64,000 nucleotides of DNA. It comes from Hibiscus mutabilis. Taxonomy: Eukaryota; Streptophyta; Magnoliopsida; Malvales; Malvaceae. Both the position numbers and the translations under genes were made by a program. Of this stretch, positions 21,075 through 33,200 are shown piece by piece (position 1 is the first letter of the stretch; every line of letters starts with the position of its first letter). The notes beneath the pieces are model-generated. The model was not told the origin of the DNA, made no database searches, and worked only from the letters and a program-made list of their open reading frames with translations. Location of the stretch: assembly GCA_019671005.1 (NCBI GenBank), contig CM033738.1, positions 14,162,202-14,226,201 on the forward strand. Direction: 5' to 3'.

Positions 21075-23237
21075 ATGCCGAACGAGAGAACGGTGATCGC
21101 CGTCATTAGAGCGGCAAGACCTTCGTATACGAACGACCACGACAAGGTTGCGTTCGCCGTTCACGCGACGTTCCTTTCCGCCGGTTTCGTCCTCACCGCC
21201 ACTGGGCCTGCTGCTTTGGGCGACGACGTTTTTTTCTTCTACCTCCACTGGTATTCGCTTTTCTTCTCTTTCTAACTTGACTGTTACCATTTCTTTTTCA
21301 CTTTCTTAAAATAAACATTTCTGGGTTTTAGACGAGGTAGGAATCGATAACTGGAACCAATTCGAAGACCATTACGCGTTTGTCTATGCCAATCCCGAGA
21401 AAGGGTCGAAGAAAGTTTTGGTCAAATGTCTGGTTATGAATGGAAAATTGCTTGTCGAGACTTTGGCTGAGGGGAGTTCTCAACCCCTTGATCTTGAAAT
21501 CGAGTATTTATCTTATCTTGCTCTCCTTTTTTGCTTAATTTGTTTGGGTTTAAATTAATGTATTTTGGGTTTTCTTTGTCTATTGCAGTATTGATGATTA
21601 TGTTGGGGAGAATATAAGTGGAAATTACTCTGCAATGTACAAGAATTTAGAGAAGTTAGTGAAAGGTTTGGAGAAATAAGTAATTTCCAAGTTATACTGC
21701 TCAAGTTCATCAACTGATCCTCCAAGGTCATTAAGCAAATTTAGTCTTGGCCTTCATCAATGTCAAGAAATTGTTAGCTGTAGTTTTAGCGTCTGAAATT
21801 CTCTACAGATGGATGGCTTTCTATGTTTTAGGGATGATTGAAAGTTTTTATGGATGATCAATGGGAACAATTTCCTTTTATTTACCTACTTTCTTTTCAT
21901 TTTTGTGCTCTGCACTCTGCAGTTCCGTAACAGGTGAAGGATCGAGGCACAATGGTGCTGGTATTACAATTAATGAACCGAGAGGCCCTCAAACCCATCC
22001 TTCAGGGTATGTCTTGTTTTCTCCTTTTCGATTTTGGTTTAATCTAGTTCGTCGAAGATTGTTTATACCATCTGCATGCTTCATTGATAACTCTACAATC
22101 ATGAAATTTATGGTAAATTGTGATTGATGCCACAAACCATAACTCCTTTGCCCAAATATATTTATAAAAGCTTAATAAGGGGTTAAACTTCCATGACTAA
22201 GGTCAGATAATGCATGGTATGTGTTAATCAACTTGTGGTTTGGGTTTTTTTAGTATGTTCAGATACTAGTAGGGTTTTTTTGACGGATTAGAGAAAGGCT
22301 TATTTACGTATTAGGCCGGAACAGCAAATCAGTGATTGCTCTGATATAATATTATAAGAAACCTTAGCCATGTGTTATCAACTTCTGAGCATGTTCATCT
22401 ATTCAGTTCTTTAATGAAACCTTTCTATGTTCATCTATGGATCTAATTAAAATTGTGTGTATAATCCCTTAACTTCCTAACAATTGCTCTTATGACCATC
22501 AAAATTATAAAACTTGCTTTACAGGGTTGTTTTGCCACCGGTTAATGCTATTGGTGGTAGTGATCTGCTACCAGGGCCAGGTGCCGGAATGTATCCTACC
22601 AGGTAATATTGTTCCGAATCAGTGTTTCAGTTATCACCACTTGTAAACTGGTTGGTTTTAGTTTCTGACCTAGTGTGGTTTTATTTGTTAAATGGCCTTT
22701 CAGGGGTGGTTTTGGTGGTGATGGTGGCATGCTTCTAGGTTTGTAAAACTTGTTTTATTCATTTGGCAATTCTGGATGTCATAATCACTTGGCGACTTAA
22801 TTATGGTATTATAATTTGGAATCAGGACCCAACGATCCTCGCTGGTTCGGTGGAATTGGAGAGCATGGTTTCCCTGGAGCACAACCTTGAGTTCTCTCAT
22901 TCCATCTATATTTGGGTGTTTGTGTGTGCATTGCTTACTTTGTACTAGAGATTTTATTTTTTGGATGGAAATTGCCACAGGGGCATTCCTCCTGGTGCAC
23001 GTTTCTATCCATGTGGTCCACCTGGTGTTCCTGGATTCGAGCCATCTCGATTCACAAGGTACATATAAATTCTAAATCAATGTCTGGATCCATTGGAGTG
23101 ATTTCTACACAGGTTTACACTTAAATCCTTATTGACCATTTTTTCCTCGCAGAAATCCACCGCGGAGACCTGGGGGTGGTGTTCATCCCGATCTGGAACA
23201 TTTTGGAGGTGGTTCAGATTTTTTTAGATGGGTGTGA
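21075..23237 (+). pseudogene. PI31-like proteasome regulator gene with three lesions
   Basis: Nine exons can be traced by frame and GT/AG sites: 21075-21250, 21332-21503, 21589-21726, 21923-22006, 22525-22602, 22704-22738, 22826-22886, 22981-23058, 23153-23237. The N-terminal fold (MPNERTVIAVIRAARPSYTN, ...YAFVYANPEKGSKKVLVKCL) and the Pro/Gly-rich tail (PGPGAGMYPTRGGFGGDGG, NDPRWFG, HPDLEHFGG) match the plant proteasome inhibitor/regulator PI31 family, which binds 20S proteasome. Three changes would disable it. Exon 1 has seven T's at 21229-21235 where six keep the frame into exon 2. Exon 3 has TAA at 21677-21679 where the frame otherwise continues (VISKL...). The exon 7 donor reads TTGAGT instead of GTGAGT at 22887. 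Family identity is strong. Whether it is a true pseudogene or partly sequencing/assembly error cannot be told from sequence alone. Confidence 0.85.
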
Positions 23238-23455
23238 AAGACATAGGTTCCTTGTTTTGTTGGTGTCCCTTTGTTTATTTGTTGAAATGGTGATGGAAAG
23301 GGTAGATATATACAAGTTTTAGTGCTTTTGGTGCCCAATCCATGTGTTTTGTTTGGGCCTTTCAAATCAAATCACAGCCTTGTCTATATAATAATATGAG
23401 TAATGAATAATGAGTTATTGAAATCTTTACTCTATATTTTTTGTTTTTTTGTTTT
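23238..23455. other. 3' flank of PI31-like gene
   Basis: Probable 3' UTR. It ends in AATAATATGAGTAATGAATAATG near 23390-23410 and a T/G-rich tract. No gene. Confidence 0.4.
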
Positions 23456-24157
23456 GGCTCTGTTTGACAATTAACGGATAGCTGATAGATGATTATATTA
23501 GCGAATAGTAGATAATGGATAACATTAGCTGATTTGAGTAGCGAATTACATTAGTTGATTGGTAAAATTAACTGATAGCGGATGGCTGTTTGATTATTTG
23601 AACAAGCAAAATGATAATGGATAACTATTTGAATAATTTATTAGTTATTAATATTTTGTATATGTTAATATTAATTAGATTATAACAATTATTTTTTAAT
23701 ATTATTACTAAGCTTATATAAAGGATTATTTATATATTAATTTTTTATTTATGAAATTATCTTTTTAATATAATTTTAATAATTATTAAATTTAAATGTA
23801 TATGATAATTTTTTTTTATAAAATTATATTTTGAATGTAAATTTATTAATAATTAAATTTATATGTATATATTAATTTTTTATTTATGAATTTTTTTATT
23901 TTATTAGTTATTCAAATTTATGTTATTTAAAAAAATTAATAATCAAGGATAAAAGAGTCTTTACAAGTCTTTTATTCGAATTTTTAACTCAAAAAGCTCT
24001 TAAAAGAAAAAAATTTAAATTGAGATGTTTTATCCCAATTTGTTATTATAATCTTCTATTTACTAAACATTTAAATTAGTGGAATTGATTGGTTAAACTT
24101 TTAAAAATGTTTCAAACATTTAATTTTGGCTCAAAAAACTGTTTACCAAACATGTCC
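23456..24157. mobile_element. Non-autonomous hAT-like element, ~700 bp
   Basis: The left end GGCTCTGTTTGACAATTAAC and the right end (reverse complement GGACATGTTTGGTAAACAG) are imperfect terminal inverted repeats. They are flanked by an 8-bp repeat with one mismatch (TTTGTTTT at 23448-23455, ATTGTTTT at 24158-24165). An 8-bp TSD fits hAT. The interior is extremely AT-rich and non-coding, with degenerate GATAGCTGATAG words near the left end. Confidence 0.65.
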
Positions 24158-24169
24158 ATTGTTTTATGT

Positions 24170-24554
24170 TTAAAGATTTTTTTTCAAATGAGGAATTTAA
24201 GCAAATTTTTTTTTTCTGTCTAAAGAAGGGATCATTAATTGTATTTAAAAGAAATTGAGAACCAATGTCTAATGTTAAACCATTTTAAAATTTGCAGTTA
24301 TCCGATTATATTCTTATTTTTATAATATAAAAATTGTATTTAAAATAGGGAACATAATTTAGGATATTATTTAGTAAGATTTATTTTACCCTGGAAAAAT
24401 ATTATTTATTGAAAATAATTTGCTTGGACCTTCAAAACCACAGCATTTTTATAACATATTTTTTTAAAAAATCAGCACTGTATTGTGTTTGTGTTCCACT
24501 CTGAGTAGTAAATTTATAAAATAGAAACAAATAAATAAGTCCTTGCTACTAACA
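24170..24554. repeat. tRNA-Ser-associated duplication, copy 1
   Basis: Matches 26945-28780 in scattered blocks: CAAATGAGGAATTTAAG (24185/26966), AAGAAGGGATCAT, TAATTTAGGATATTAT (24356/27241), TGTTTGTGTTCCACTCT (24486/28723). The second copy is expanded by insertions. Confidence 0.7.
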
Positions 24555-24627
24555 GTGGGCGTGCCGTAGTGGTCATCATCTATGACTAGAAATCATGTGG
24601 GATCTGCCCGGTTCGAAATTCGAAATA
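24555..24627 (+). pseudogene. tRNA-Ser(AGA) pseudogene
   Basis: It starts GTGGGCGTGCCGTAGTGGTC and keeps the anticodon arm ATGACTAGAAATCAT with AGA. It loses part of the variable/T-stem region (CCCGGTTCGAAAT directly after the variable arm) and has no 3' acceptor strand. It runs straight into a CGAACCGAAA-rich repeat. Confidence 0.85.
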
Positions 24628-25110
24628 AATCGAACTGAATTTTAGTTAAACCAAAAATAAACTCGAACTGATTTTTAATAAAATGAAATCGAACCGATTT
24701 TACCCGAATTAAAAATAACCCGAAATAAAAAATATATTAAAATAAATAAATAAAGATAAGATGTGAATTGTCACACAACACACCAAAAAGTCAAATATAC
24801 AGGCTATATAAAGTCATATATAGGGTGGAAAAATCTAACTTGGCCTAAAAACCCGACTAAAACCGATCGATCTCCTATTAACCCGATATTGTCCCGACCC
24901 GAAATCAACCAAACCGAAAGCCAACCCAACCGAAAGTCAGCCGAACCGAAGTCTCGACCCGATACTCGAACCAAAATCACCATAGACCCGAACTAAAATC
25001 GAAACTCGAACTGAATTTAAACCGAATATAGTCAAACCCAAAATAAACCGAGCTGAAATGACCCAAACTAAAACCGAACTGACTTACCCATTTGCCACCT
25101 CTAGGCGAAC
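24628..25110. repeat. Degenerate (CGAACYGAA)-type minisatellite, TE end
   Basis: Dozens of variants of AACCGAAA, ACCCGAAC and CGAACTGA. It ends TTTGCCACCTCTAGG, which resembles the terminus of widespread plant elements whose other strand begins CTAGAGGTGGCAAA. No TSD assigned. Confidence 0.5.
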
Positions 25111-25609
25111 CGTAACCATAGTTAGTGATCTTGATCTCTGAATTTAATTTTTAAAATATTTTAAAGTTTTAATTTGGCCTCTTTAAAATGTTAAATTTTT
25201 ATTATATTTCACTTTTTGAATATTTTAAATTAACTTTTTTTTTAATTTAAAACTTCGCAATAATTCTCAAATGTTATAAAAATTTTAGTTACATTCTAAT
25301 TTTTTCCCGAAAAGTTTGAACACTCTAGTTTAAACCTCTAAAAAATTTAAGAATTTTATATAGGCTTTCTCAAAATTTGTTGCCTAGATCCATCCCAAGA
25401 AAAATATTAAACCATGATTTAGAAATACTTCATTTTTAGACTTAAAGTGTCAATTTCATCCCAGTAAAAATTCAAAAAATTAATTTCTCTCATAATTTTT
25501 TTACACTCAATTTAACATTTAAAATTCAAATCCTGATCAATCTAGCTATCACAATTTAAATCTCTATCAATCAGGTCTTCTTGTATCGTTGACCATCATG
25601 ATTGACCAA
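25111..25609. other. Intergenic, no gene seen
   Basis: AT-rich, with recurring AATTTTTAAAATATTTTAAA-like text; no supported feature. Confidence 0.5.
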
Positions 25610-26270
25610 ATTTGACTTTTAACACACGAACAATCAATAAGATAATGACATGTGACATACTTTAAAAGTATCACGTCATAAAATAGTAAAATATACAAAA
25701 AATTTAAAAATCAATAAAAATAATTAAAATTTCTACACACCCAAATTTTGATTGTTAGCTCACAAACAACCAATAAGACACATGGCACATCTTGGAAGTG
25801 CCACATCATGAAACCTTAAAAAATTCAAAACTAATTATAAAAATATATGAAAAAAAATTCTAATTTTAGAGAAATTATATTATGGGTCATTCCCGCCACG
25901 TTATCTATGAGACCAACTAATAAAAATCACATATTTCATTATTTTTTCCATGCCATATTTTTTACCAAGTGAATCTTTACTCATATTTACTGTAAATTAA
26001 TTTTAAAAACAATTTTTACCAAGTGAAGATTCACTTGGTAAAAATATGACATGGAAAAAATAATAAGATAGGTGATTTTTATTGGTTGGTCTCATAGATG
26101 ACGTGGCGTGAATGACCAATGATATAATTTCTTCTAATTTTGACCATTAACTCACTAACAATCAATAAGATGATGACACATGACACATCTTGAAAGTGTC
26201 ATGCCATAAAATCGTAAAAAACTGAAAAATAAAATAGATGAAAGTAAACAAATTTCTAAAAAAATATATA
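25610..26270. repeat. Three ~150-bp tandem repeats, one split by a MITE
   Basis: Units begin near 25612, 25741 and 26139 with CCAAATTTTGA / TTTTGACCATTAACTCAC. Each continues with CAATCAATAAGA(T), a GACA(T/C)..TGACA block, and a (C)ATCTT.AAAGT.TCA block. The MITE 25869-26133 lies between the second and third units. Confidence 0.65.
25869..26133. mobile_element. MULE-type MITE, second copy
   Basis: Same family as 4517-4759: it starts GAGAAATTATATTATGGG and ends ATGATATAATTTCTT, with the same inner arms (AAGTGAATCTT / AAGATTCACTT). The flanks CTAATTTT(A) and CTAATTTT(G) give an 8- to 9-bp TSD. The loop carries an extra AT-rich segment. Confidence 0.8.
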
Positions 26271-26329
26271 AAATTCTATGTATGATCTTCTTGGTGAATC
26301 TTTTATTCATGTCATTATATGTTACGGTG

Positions 26330-26885
26330 CAACCTGAAACATGTTTTTATCGTAGACACTATGGAATGCACAGATTTGTGGGCTTGTATGGGTCCTTGAA
26401 CGTTGATATAGCAGACAAAGAGAAAGAACGATTCTATTATAATGGTAGATTGAACCTCTGATAGGTGGCACAAAGGTATTCATGAACAAAAACTTGACAT
26501 TTCTTTCAATTTCTTCCTTTATGGAGGTGGGCTCATCTATGGATATTGAGGGTGAACAACTATCTATGGAAAGCTTAGAAGACGACTCATGTTCTTATGT
26601 GGACGTCTCTGTGCTGAGGCATCCGCAACTAGAATGATGACATTTTCCCCAGCCATTTTCTAGGTATGAAAGGTTCGAATGATGACTATGAGACCCTTAC
26701 CTTCCCTTGGGAACATTTTGTTCTACAGGCCTATGGTCGATTGCAGTTTGATCCCTCTGGTCATGTTTTAGGAGTAATGACAGCAGGTTCTGCTCTCTCC
26801 CTGCTTTGTGCCTCATGCTTGCTCTCGGCTCGAATAAACTCAAGACCCTTGCAGTTGAATTGTCTCAAACAACACTTTGGATGAA
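26330..26885 (+). other. Unassigned gene-like fragment
   Basis: Less AT-rich than its surroundings and with locally coding-like text. An ATG-started frame at 26666-26884 contains FVLQAYGRLQFDPSGHVLG then a hydrophobic stretch, LSLLCASCLL. Upstream frames are interrupted by stops (for example near 26460 and 26635). I do not recognise the family. It may be a captured or degenerate exon set. Confidence 0.3.
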
Positions 26886-26944
26886 AAGATTTTTTTTTGA
26901 AAAAAAAAGCTTGTCCCTCGAATGGAGCTCTCGCTAGGGTGTGA

Positions 26945-28780
26945 TCTGTTTATTTATTTTTTTCAAATGACGAATTTAAGTAATTATTTTTTTCTGTCGC
27001 AAGAAGGGATCATTTTTTTTTATTAAGGGTTAGGGCTTGGAGAAACTTGAAAGAATTTGAGAATCAATCTATAATATTTGGACGATTTATGGTTCACAAT
27101 TTTAAAATTTGTATTTTTCAACTATAATCTTATTTTTATTTAATTTATAATCAATTTATTTTTATAATATAAAATATAAATTGAATATATAGTTAATTTA
27201 TTTTTATAATATGAAAATATATATTTAAAATTATGAAAATAATTTAGGATATTATATAAGTATCTTTTTTTCCTCGAAAAACAAACATTAATGAAAATGT
27301 TTTGAATCTTTACTACAAATTATAAAACATTTTTTTCAAAATTAATGTAAAAAAACGAGAATCAAATAAATTATTTAAAAGATTAAAAACAATTAACCAA
27401 ATCGAACCCATTTTAGCCCGAACAAGAAAAGAAGTTGTCATTAAATGAATCTGAGAGACTGAGACAATTGTTACTGAAAAACTAATAAGTCAATTGTGAT
27501 GAGAGCAGGGCTGAACGGAACTAAAAGTTAAGGGCGGAGAATAAAACATTACAATAAAAATTATAAAGAAATTGAAAAAATATACTATTTAATAATATCA
27601 AAGTAAATAAAATAAATTCTAATTTAAAATTTTACAGTAATCAAATTTTAAAAAATTAAACCGTAAAAATAAAAATATAGACTGTATGAACAGTCTGTGG
27701 GCAGAGCCACCTCTGGGCCAGGGTAACCAGGGCGCCCACCCAGGGTCCCAAGTTTGTCAGGGCCTCCAGCTTTAAACACAATCAGAGCAGCAAGTATATA
27801 ATGGATATTAACGTGCTTGAGTAAGTAAAGAGCAGAAGTGGGGCCTACAAATTTGAGAGTAATAAAATTAAAGACATTGAAATTTAATTAAAATAATAAA
27901 GAGTGGGGCCCACAGTTCTTATAATATATATTTATTATTATAGTTTTATTTTTAGATTTTTTTAATATTTATTATTAAGAGTTTTATTTTTTTCTAATAT
28001 TTATTATTGGATGTCTATTTTTTAATATTTGTTATTGAGAAATACTTTTTTTCTGATATTTATTATTAAGTCTAACTTTTAAAATTCATTTTTTTATAAT
28101 ATTAGTTATTATGGGTCTATTTTTTCCCTTAATATTTGTTATTATAGGCATACTCTTGAAATTTAAATTTTTTAATATTTGTTATTGTATACTCATTTTT
28201 TTAAATTCTTGTTATTATGGACATACATACTATTTTTTAATACTAGCTATTAGAGACAAGAATTTAAATAGTGGTATGCAACCGCAACAACTGTTATATA
28301 ACAATAACGACACTATCTGAAATTGCGATGTCTGTAATTATTATGTCCATAACATGTTATTAAAAAAAATTACAAACGTAATACTCGCAGTGTCTACAAC
28401 AACATTTGTTATGTTTGTAATCGGGATAAACATAATATGATCGAAAATGTAACTATAGTCATAAATTAAAAACAATGATTTAAGACCTAATTTTTAAATT
28501 CGCCCTAAAATCACAAAAAAATCTTAAAAAGGGCACCATATGCGGGCACACTGCCAGGCTCGTGTGGCTACGCCCCTGGATGAGAGTCTCAACGAAATAT
28601 TTAATAGAAGCAGTTGTTGATTATAATTTTGGTTGAATTGAAGATTAAGATCAAGAAGGGAAAGTTACTCATATTCCCCAAACCCAGCAGCATTTTTATA
28701 ATTTAAAACAAAACACTGTACTTTGTTTGTGTTCCACTCTACGTAATTAATTATAAAGAAATCTGATTTGGCCTGCAACA
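26945..28780. repeat. tRNA-Ser-associated duplication, copy 2 (expanded)
   Basis: The counterpart of 24170-24554. Homology is seen at about 26950-27300 and 28660-28780. The material between includes the DNA-transposon-like element 27697-28580. Confidence 0.6.
27697..28580. mobile_element. Probable non-autonomous TIR element with internal minisatellite
   Basis: The left end TGTGGGCAGAGCCACCTC and the right end (reverse complement CCAGGGGCGTAGCCACAC) are imperfect inverted repeats of a type common in plant genomes. Inside, 27940-28270 is the reverse complement of the minisatellite at 3980-4360 (units around TTTTTAATATTTGTTATT). No TSD could be fixed. Confidence 0.45.
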
Positions 28781-28861
28781 GTGGGCGTGCCCTGTGGTTA
28801 TCGGGCATGACTAGAAATCATGTGGGCTCTGCCCGCGCAGGTTCGAATCCTGCCGCTCCTT
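28781..28861 (+). tRNA. tRNA-Ser (anticodon AGA), slightly degenerate
   Basis: It begins GTGGGCG, with D arm/A box TGGTTATCGGGC and anticodon arm ATGACTAGAAATCAT with AGA at 28813-28815. It has the long variable arm typical of serine tRNA (GTGGGCTCTGCCCGC) and B box GGTTCGAATCC. Two departures are visible: the D stem/loop is one base shorter than usual, and the 3' acceptor strand reads CGCTCCT, leaving the outermost two pairs imperfect. A TTTT terminator follows at 28863-28866. It may be functional or newly decaying. Confidence 0.75.
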
Positions 28862-28869
28862 ATTTTGTT

Positions 28870-29425
28870 ATTGTACACAGTTTATTCCGATCTTCAAATA
28901 GCTTTCCCCCCAAAATAGCATCCCTGTAAAGAAAATTACGGAACTAGCATCCAGTCATCCACCCCTCGGACACAGGTGTACAGAAAATATTAAACCATAT
29001 TATAAAAATACTTTGCTTTTTAAAACTAAAAATTGCTTGTATAGGAATTTAAAATAGTGACATGAAAAGATATTTTCTTTTACATTGTAAATGTTCCATG
29101 AAAAGATATACAATTTAAAATAATTTTCATATAAAAAAGTTGACATGAAACGATAAAAAAAATTAAATTAATAAATAATTTATTAATTATGTCTTGTTAA
29201 AAATATTATAAGTTTATAAGTAATAAAATAAACACATCATAATATAACAAATGAAAGTTGAAAAGAACTTTTCAAATGCATTATTTTCTCCAAAAGTCAC
29301 CGGTTTAACATTAATTATTACTCCAAAAGTGTTTTAACCCCGTAAACACTTTTGAAAGCTACAAACGAGGTCCCATTATCTTTTGTAGGCATGGTTCAAG
29401 TTGGAAAAAAGTTGATAGCTTTCAT

Positions 29426-29466
<41 letters not shown>

Positions 29467-29790
29467 GGAGGCCTGACGACGATATCAAGTTTAATCTTCA
29501 TAAAATATGATGGATAACTGGATATAGTAGAGCAGTCTTGCTTGTCAGTCGATAGGCTTAGCTGGTGGATCACTAGATTTGATGTATGTCTTGTCGAAGT
29601 CAGTGTAACTCTACGATGAGATTTCTCCGGAGATCTTTGATATGTCTTACTTCTGTTAATTGAGTATGATTAGATTCGAGAGTCACCGCCAGATGACCTC
29701 GTGAGAGGATAGAAACAATGCGGAAGGGTTATTTGGTGGAGATCATAATGGGTATAACATAAGGAGAAAAAAAACTTTGATATGCAAGCT
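28870..29790. other. Intergenic, no gene seen
   Basis: AT-rich spacer with a (TA)n microsatellite at about 29430-29462. The segment 29470-29740 is somewhat GC-richer with no supported frame. Confidence 0.5.
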
Positions 29791-29799
29791 TGTGTAAAC

Positions 29800-30260
29800 T
29801 AAACACAAACTTGTTAGATTTAGGGTTTCGAGTTTAAGTTTAAGTTGTATGGATTAGAATTTAGGATTTAGGGTTAGAGTTAGGGGCTTATGTTTAATGG
29901 TTAGAATTTAAAATTTATGATTAGAGTTTAGGGGTAGGGTTTAAAATTTTGATTTTAAACAATTTAGAATTTATTTTTAATTATATATGCTGATCTTTTA
30001 TTATAAAGTTTAGATTTTAGAGATTTAGGTTTAATAATTTAGATTTTAAAGAAGCGTTGTGTAATATTTTTTAGAAAATACTTTGATACACAAATCAATT
30101 TTAGGTTTTAGGGTATGGTTTAGAGGTTTAGGTTGTAGGATGTATAATTTAGGATTTATGATTAGAATTTAGAATTTAGAGTTTAGGGTTTAAGGTTTAT
30201 GTTTTTGGGTGTTAGGGTTAGAAATTTTGGTTTAAAATTTTATAGTTTAAATATGAAGGG
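29800..30260 (+). repeat. Degenerate telomere-like (TTTAGGG) tract
   Basis: Many TTTAGGG/GGTTTAGGG/TTTAGGTT variants, interrupted at about 30060-30100 by 'AAATACTTTGATACACAAAT'. Flanks carry CTTGTGTAAA and GTTGTGTAAA. The same association recurs at 49960-50140 and, inverted (CCCTAAA), at 50455-50575. It is a dispersed repeat, not a real telomere. Confidence 0.6.
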
Positions 30261-33200
30261 TTGTGTAAATTTTTTTACACAGCTTATGTAGGAGTGTAAA
30301 CGAACCAAGTCGAGCTCGAGTAGTGCCGAGCTTGACTCGGCTCGTTAAGATTTCGAGTCGGGTTCAAGCTCGATTAAATTTTAACAAGCCTGAGAAATCT
30401 GAGCTCGACTCAGCTCGTTAAGAACCCGAGTCGAGTTCGAGCTTCATTTGAGCCTAATCGAGTCAAGTGTTGATCGATCTTTGACCGTATCAGACTCGAG
30501 TAGCTCACCATCTACCACGTCTCATTTAAAGTTGTAACACCCTTAACGTATACTCGTAGTACGGATACACATTAAGGATGTCAAGATATTATTTAACAGA
30601 GTTCTAGACTTGTATATTTCCCTATGTATTTAAAACATCTGACGTAAAACTAGTTTATAAAATAACCCTTTCTCGACTTTCAAAGTAGTCATAGCCTATT
30701 TGCATATTGCTAGTTTTGACCCTGAATTGGTTTATAAAATATATTAGTTAGCTATTAAAATAAGTATGTAACTCAGAGTGAAAAGTAGGTACACTACCTA
30801 GGCCCTTTCTTGAATTTAAAATCGTTACACTATAAACAATAAATAAAACTTTTACCCGATTAAATATCATCACCGGTAATTCTTTAACCATGCGAATAAT
30901 TCATATTTATTTGAATATTAATCAAACTTATACCTTTAAAACAACTATCGAATAAATTGATACATGCCCACTAGAGAATATCATAAATTAGAATGTCTTA
31001 CTGATGTTTGGCAGATTGCAACTTGATCAACATGCTTGACTCCTCTTCCGGTAAGTTTCCAGTAACCTACGTGTGAAACAATGCACGCTAAGTATTCACT
31101 TAGTGAGGCAAAGCATATAAGGTTATCAAATAACAGACATGAACATAATTCAAAGCTTATTTTTATATCTAGCTTATCTAAGTATAACTGATAAATTACT
31201 TGTATTAAGTTCATCATGGTTACTTGACATACTTCAGCATGCTTCTCATAGCATAATATAACCGGTTTCTATGGCATTTCATGGCAAACTTTATCATAAT
31301 TCTATTTCTTTGCCTAAAATATCAAACAAAGAAATACAAATATTACTAAGCTTAACATAATCGAGAAAATATTGATCTTACGAAAAATACAAAGATATAC
31401 AGAGAGTACGAAGAACTTGTTATTTCTCGTACTTAGTACTAAAACTTTGCAGAAAACTTAGTACATAATGGAATTTGCCAAGCTCACTAGCTCGATGACC
31501 TGCACTTTTATTAATCTTTTAAATTTGCCCAAAGTATACTTTATGAGACCTTAGGTACGCGAGTCATCTGAAATATGACACTGTAGTGCCAAACGGAACA
31601 GACATATACTCGAGGACGCTCTTTGCTCCTCATATAATCAAGGAAGCTCTTTGCTCCTTATATAAGCACCTCTTCAGTGCACTTAGCACCATGGGCTTAG
31701 ATCCCCAAGGTGAATGTGACATCGTAGTAGTCACAAAACAGACAAATAGCATAACGGAATGATGCAGCTGCTAAGACTCTATGGCATGCCCACTATACCA
31801 AGGACTCCCACTTTGTAATACTTAGGCATACAGATATATGTATATCAAGATCATAAGTTATTATATTAAATGTCATCAATAAATCGTAATGGCAGTTCAT
31901 AACCCAGATAATATCAGGTATACTATAACAAAGATATCTATCAGAGCATTGACAATGTATTATACATATTACTTGATCTTACCATATTCAAATAACATAT
32001 CAGTTATAGTGACTATCATAACATTTCACAAATAAGTTCTCATACTTAAAACAGTATGTTATTCAAGCCATATTAGCTTATTTATTAAGAATAATTTTCC
32101 AGTCACTGATAATGTATCAAACACATCAGTTATTCTTAAATTTTTTTATGAATATAACATATCATATTCTTTAGTCATATGTTAGGAACATTGTCCCCAC
32201 ATTGCTCGCCATATTGCTTACCACATTTAAACAGTAGAACATAACTTCAACATATATCATATCATGCATTCATAAATAAGGTTGGTTTATCGCAAGCCTC
32301 CCTCTATCACATGCATAATTAAGTAATAATTAAGGCACTCACCTTGGCCACTTAACACAATGCCTCACTAAGTCCTAGTTCGATCATTTCTTTCATAGTA
32401 CCTCGAACCTTCTTTGATTTGAACTTGACTTCATTAATCACATGAATAAAATAAAAATATTTGTTAGATTCAAATCTAACAATACCTTAATCATACTGGC
32501 TAATATAATCATTCGAATATAAAATTTCCAAATTTTTTCATTTCTTCCTTTTACGGTTCAAAAACCCATTATGGTCCTTAGTGACCAATTTGAACTTCTA
32601 TTAACTCTTCCGAGCTTGCTAACTAACATTTAAATACAAAATATTTCAAATTTCATTTTTTGACAGCATGCGCTACATTCAAAGATTTACTTGTACAGGG
32701 CAGAATACATACTGGATCTTAATTTCCTTTCTGCCGTAGAAACTAGATTAGAAACGGTTCTAAAGGTATAAGCCTCATAAATTAATAAAATATACAAAAA
32801 TATGAAAATTCCTTACATTCACGTCACAGAGCTGTCCAGGCAGAAACTGCTCTATAAATTTTCTGACCTTCATTCAATTAAAAATTCATATCTTTTAACT
32901 CGAAACTCGAAATCAGTTTTCGTTTGTTGGAAACGAAACTAGACTAACAAATCTTTACAAAGGTATAAAATTCATCATCTAACCATTTTTTAGAATTTAT
33001 GGCGAATTTTAAAACTTACTGCCATAATTCAAATTCCAACATAACTTTCCATGAATAACTTCTAATTTACCCCAACTTCTCCTTATTTCTCTACTTGTCA
33101 ATTTAGTCTCATCACTTTACTTCAAATGGCTAGAATAAAGCTTGTATTCATGTGTTCTCTTTACATCCTTCATTAAAATAAGCTTAAACCTTTACTCCTC

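Noticed and set aside
20847..21290. 147-codon minus ORF overlapping the PI31-like gene
   Set aside because: It is antisense to exon 1, whose plus-strand protein matches a known family; no domain in the minus frame.
29376..29573. Minus ORF containing YIYIYI
   Set aside because: Translation of a (TA)n microsatellite.
29800..30260. True interstitial telomere from a chromosome fusion
   Set aside because: Units are too degenerate and the same flank recurs at other tracts, which fits a dispersed repeat.
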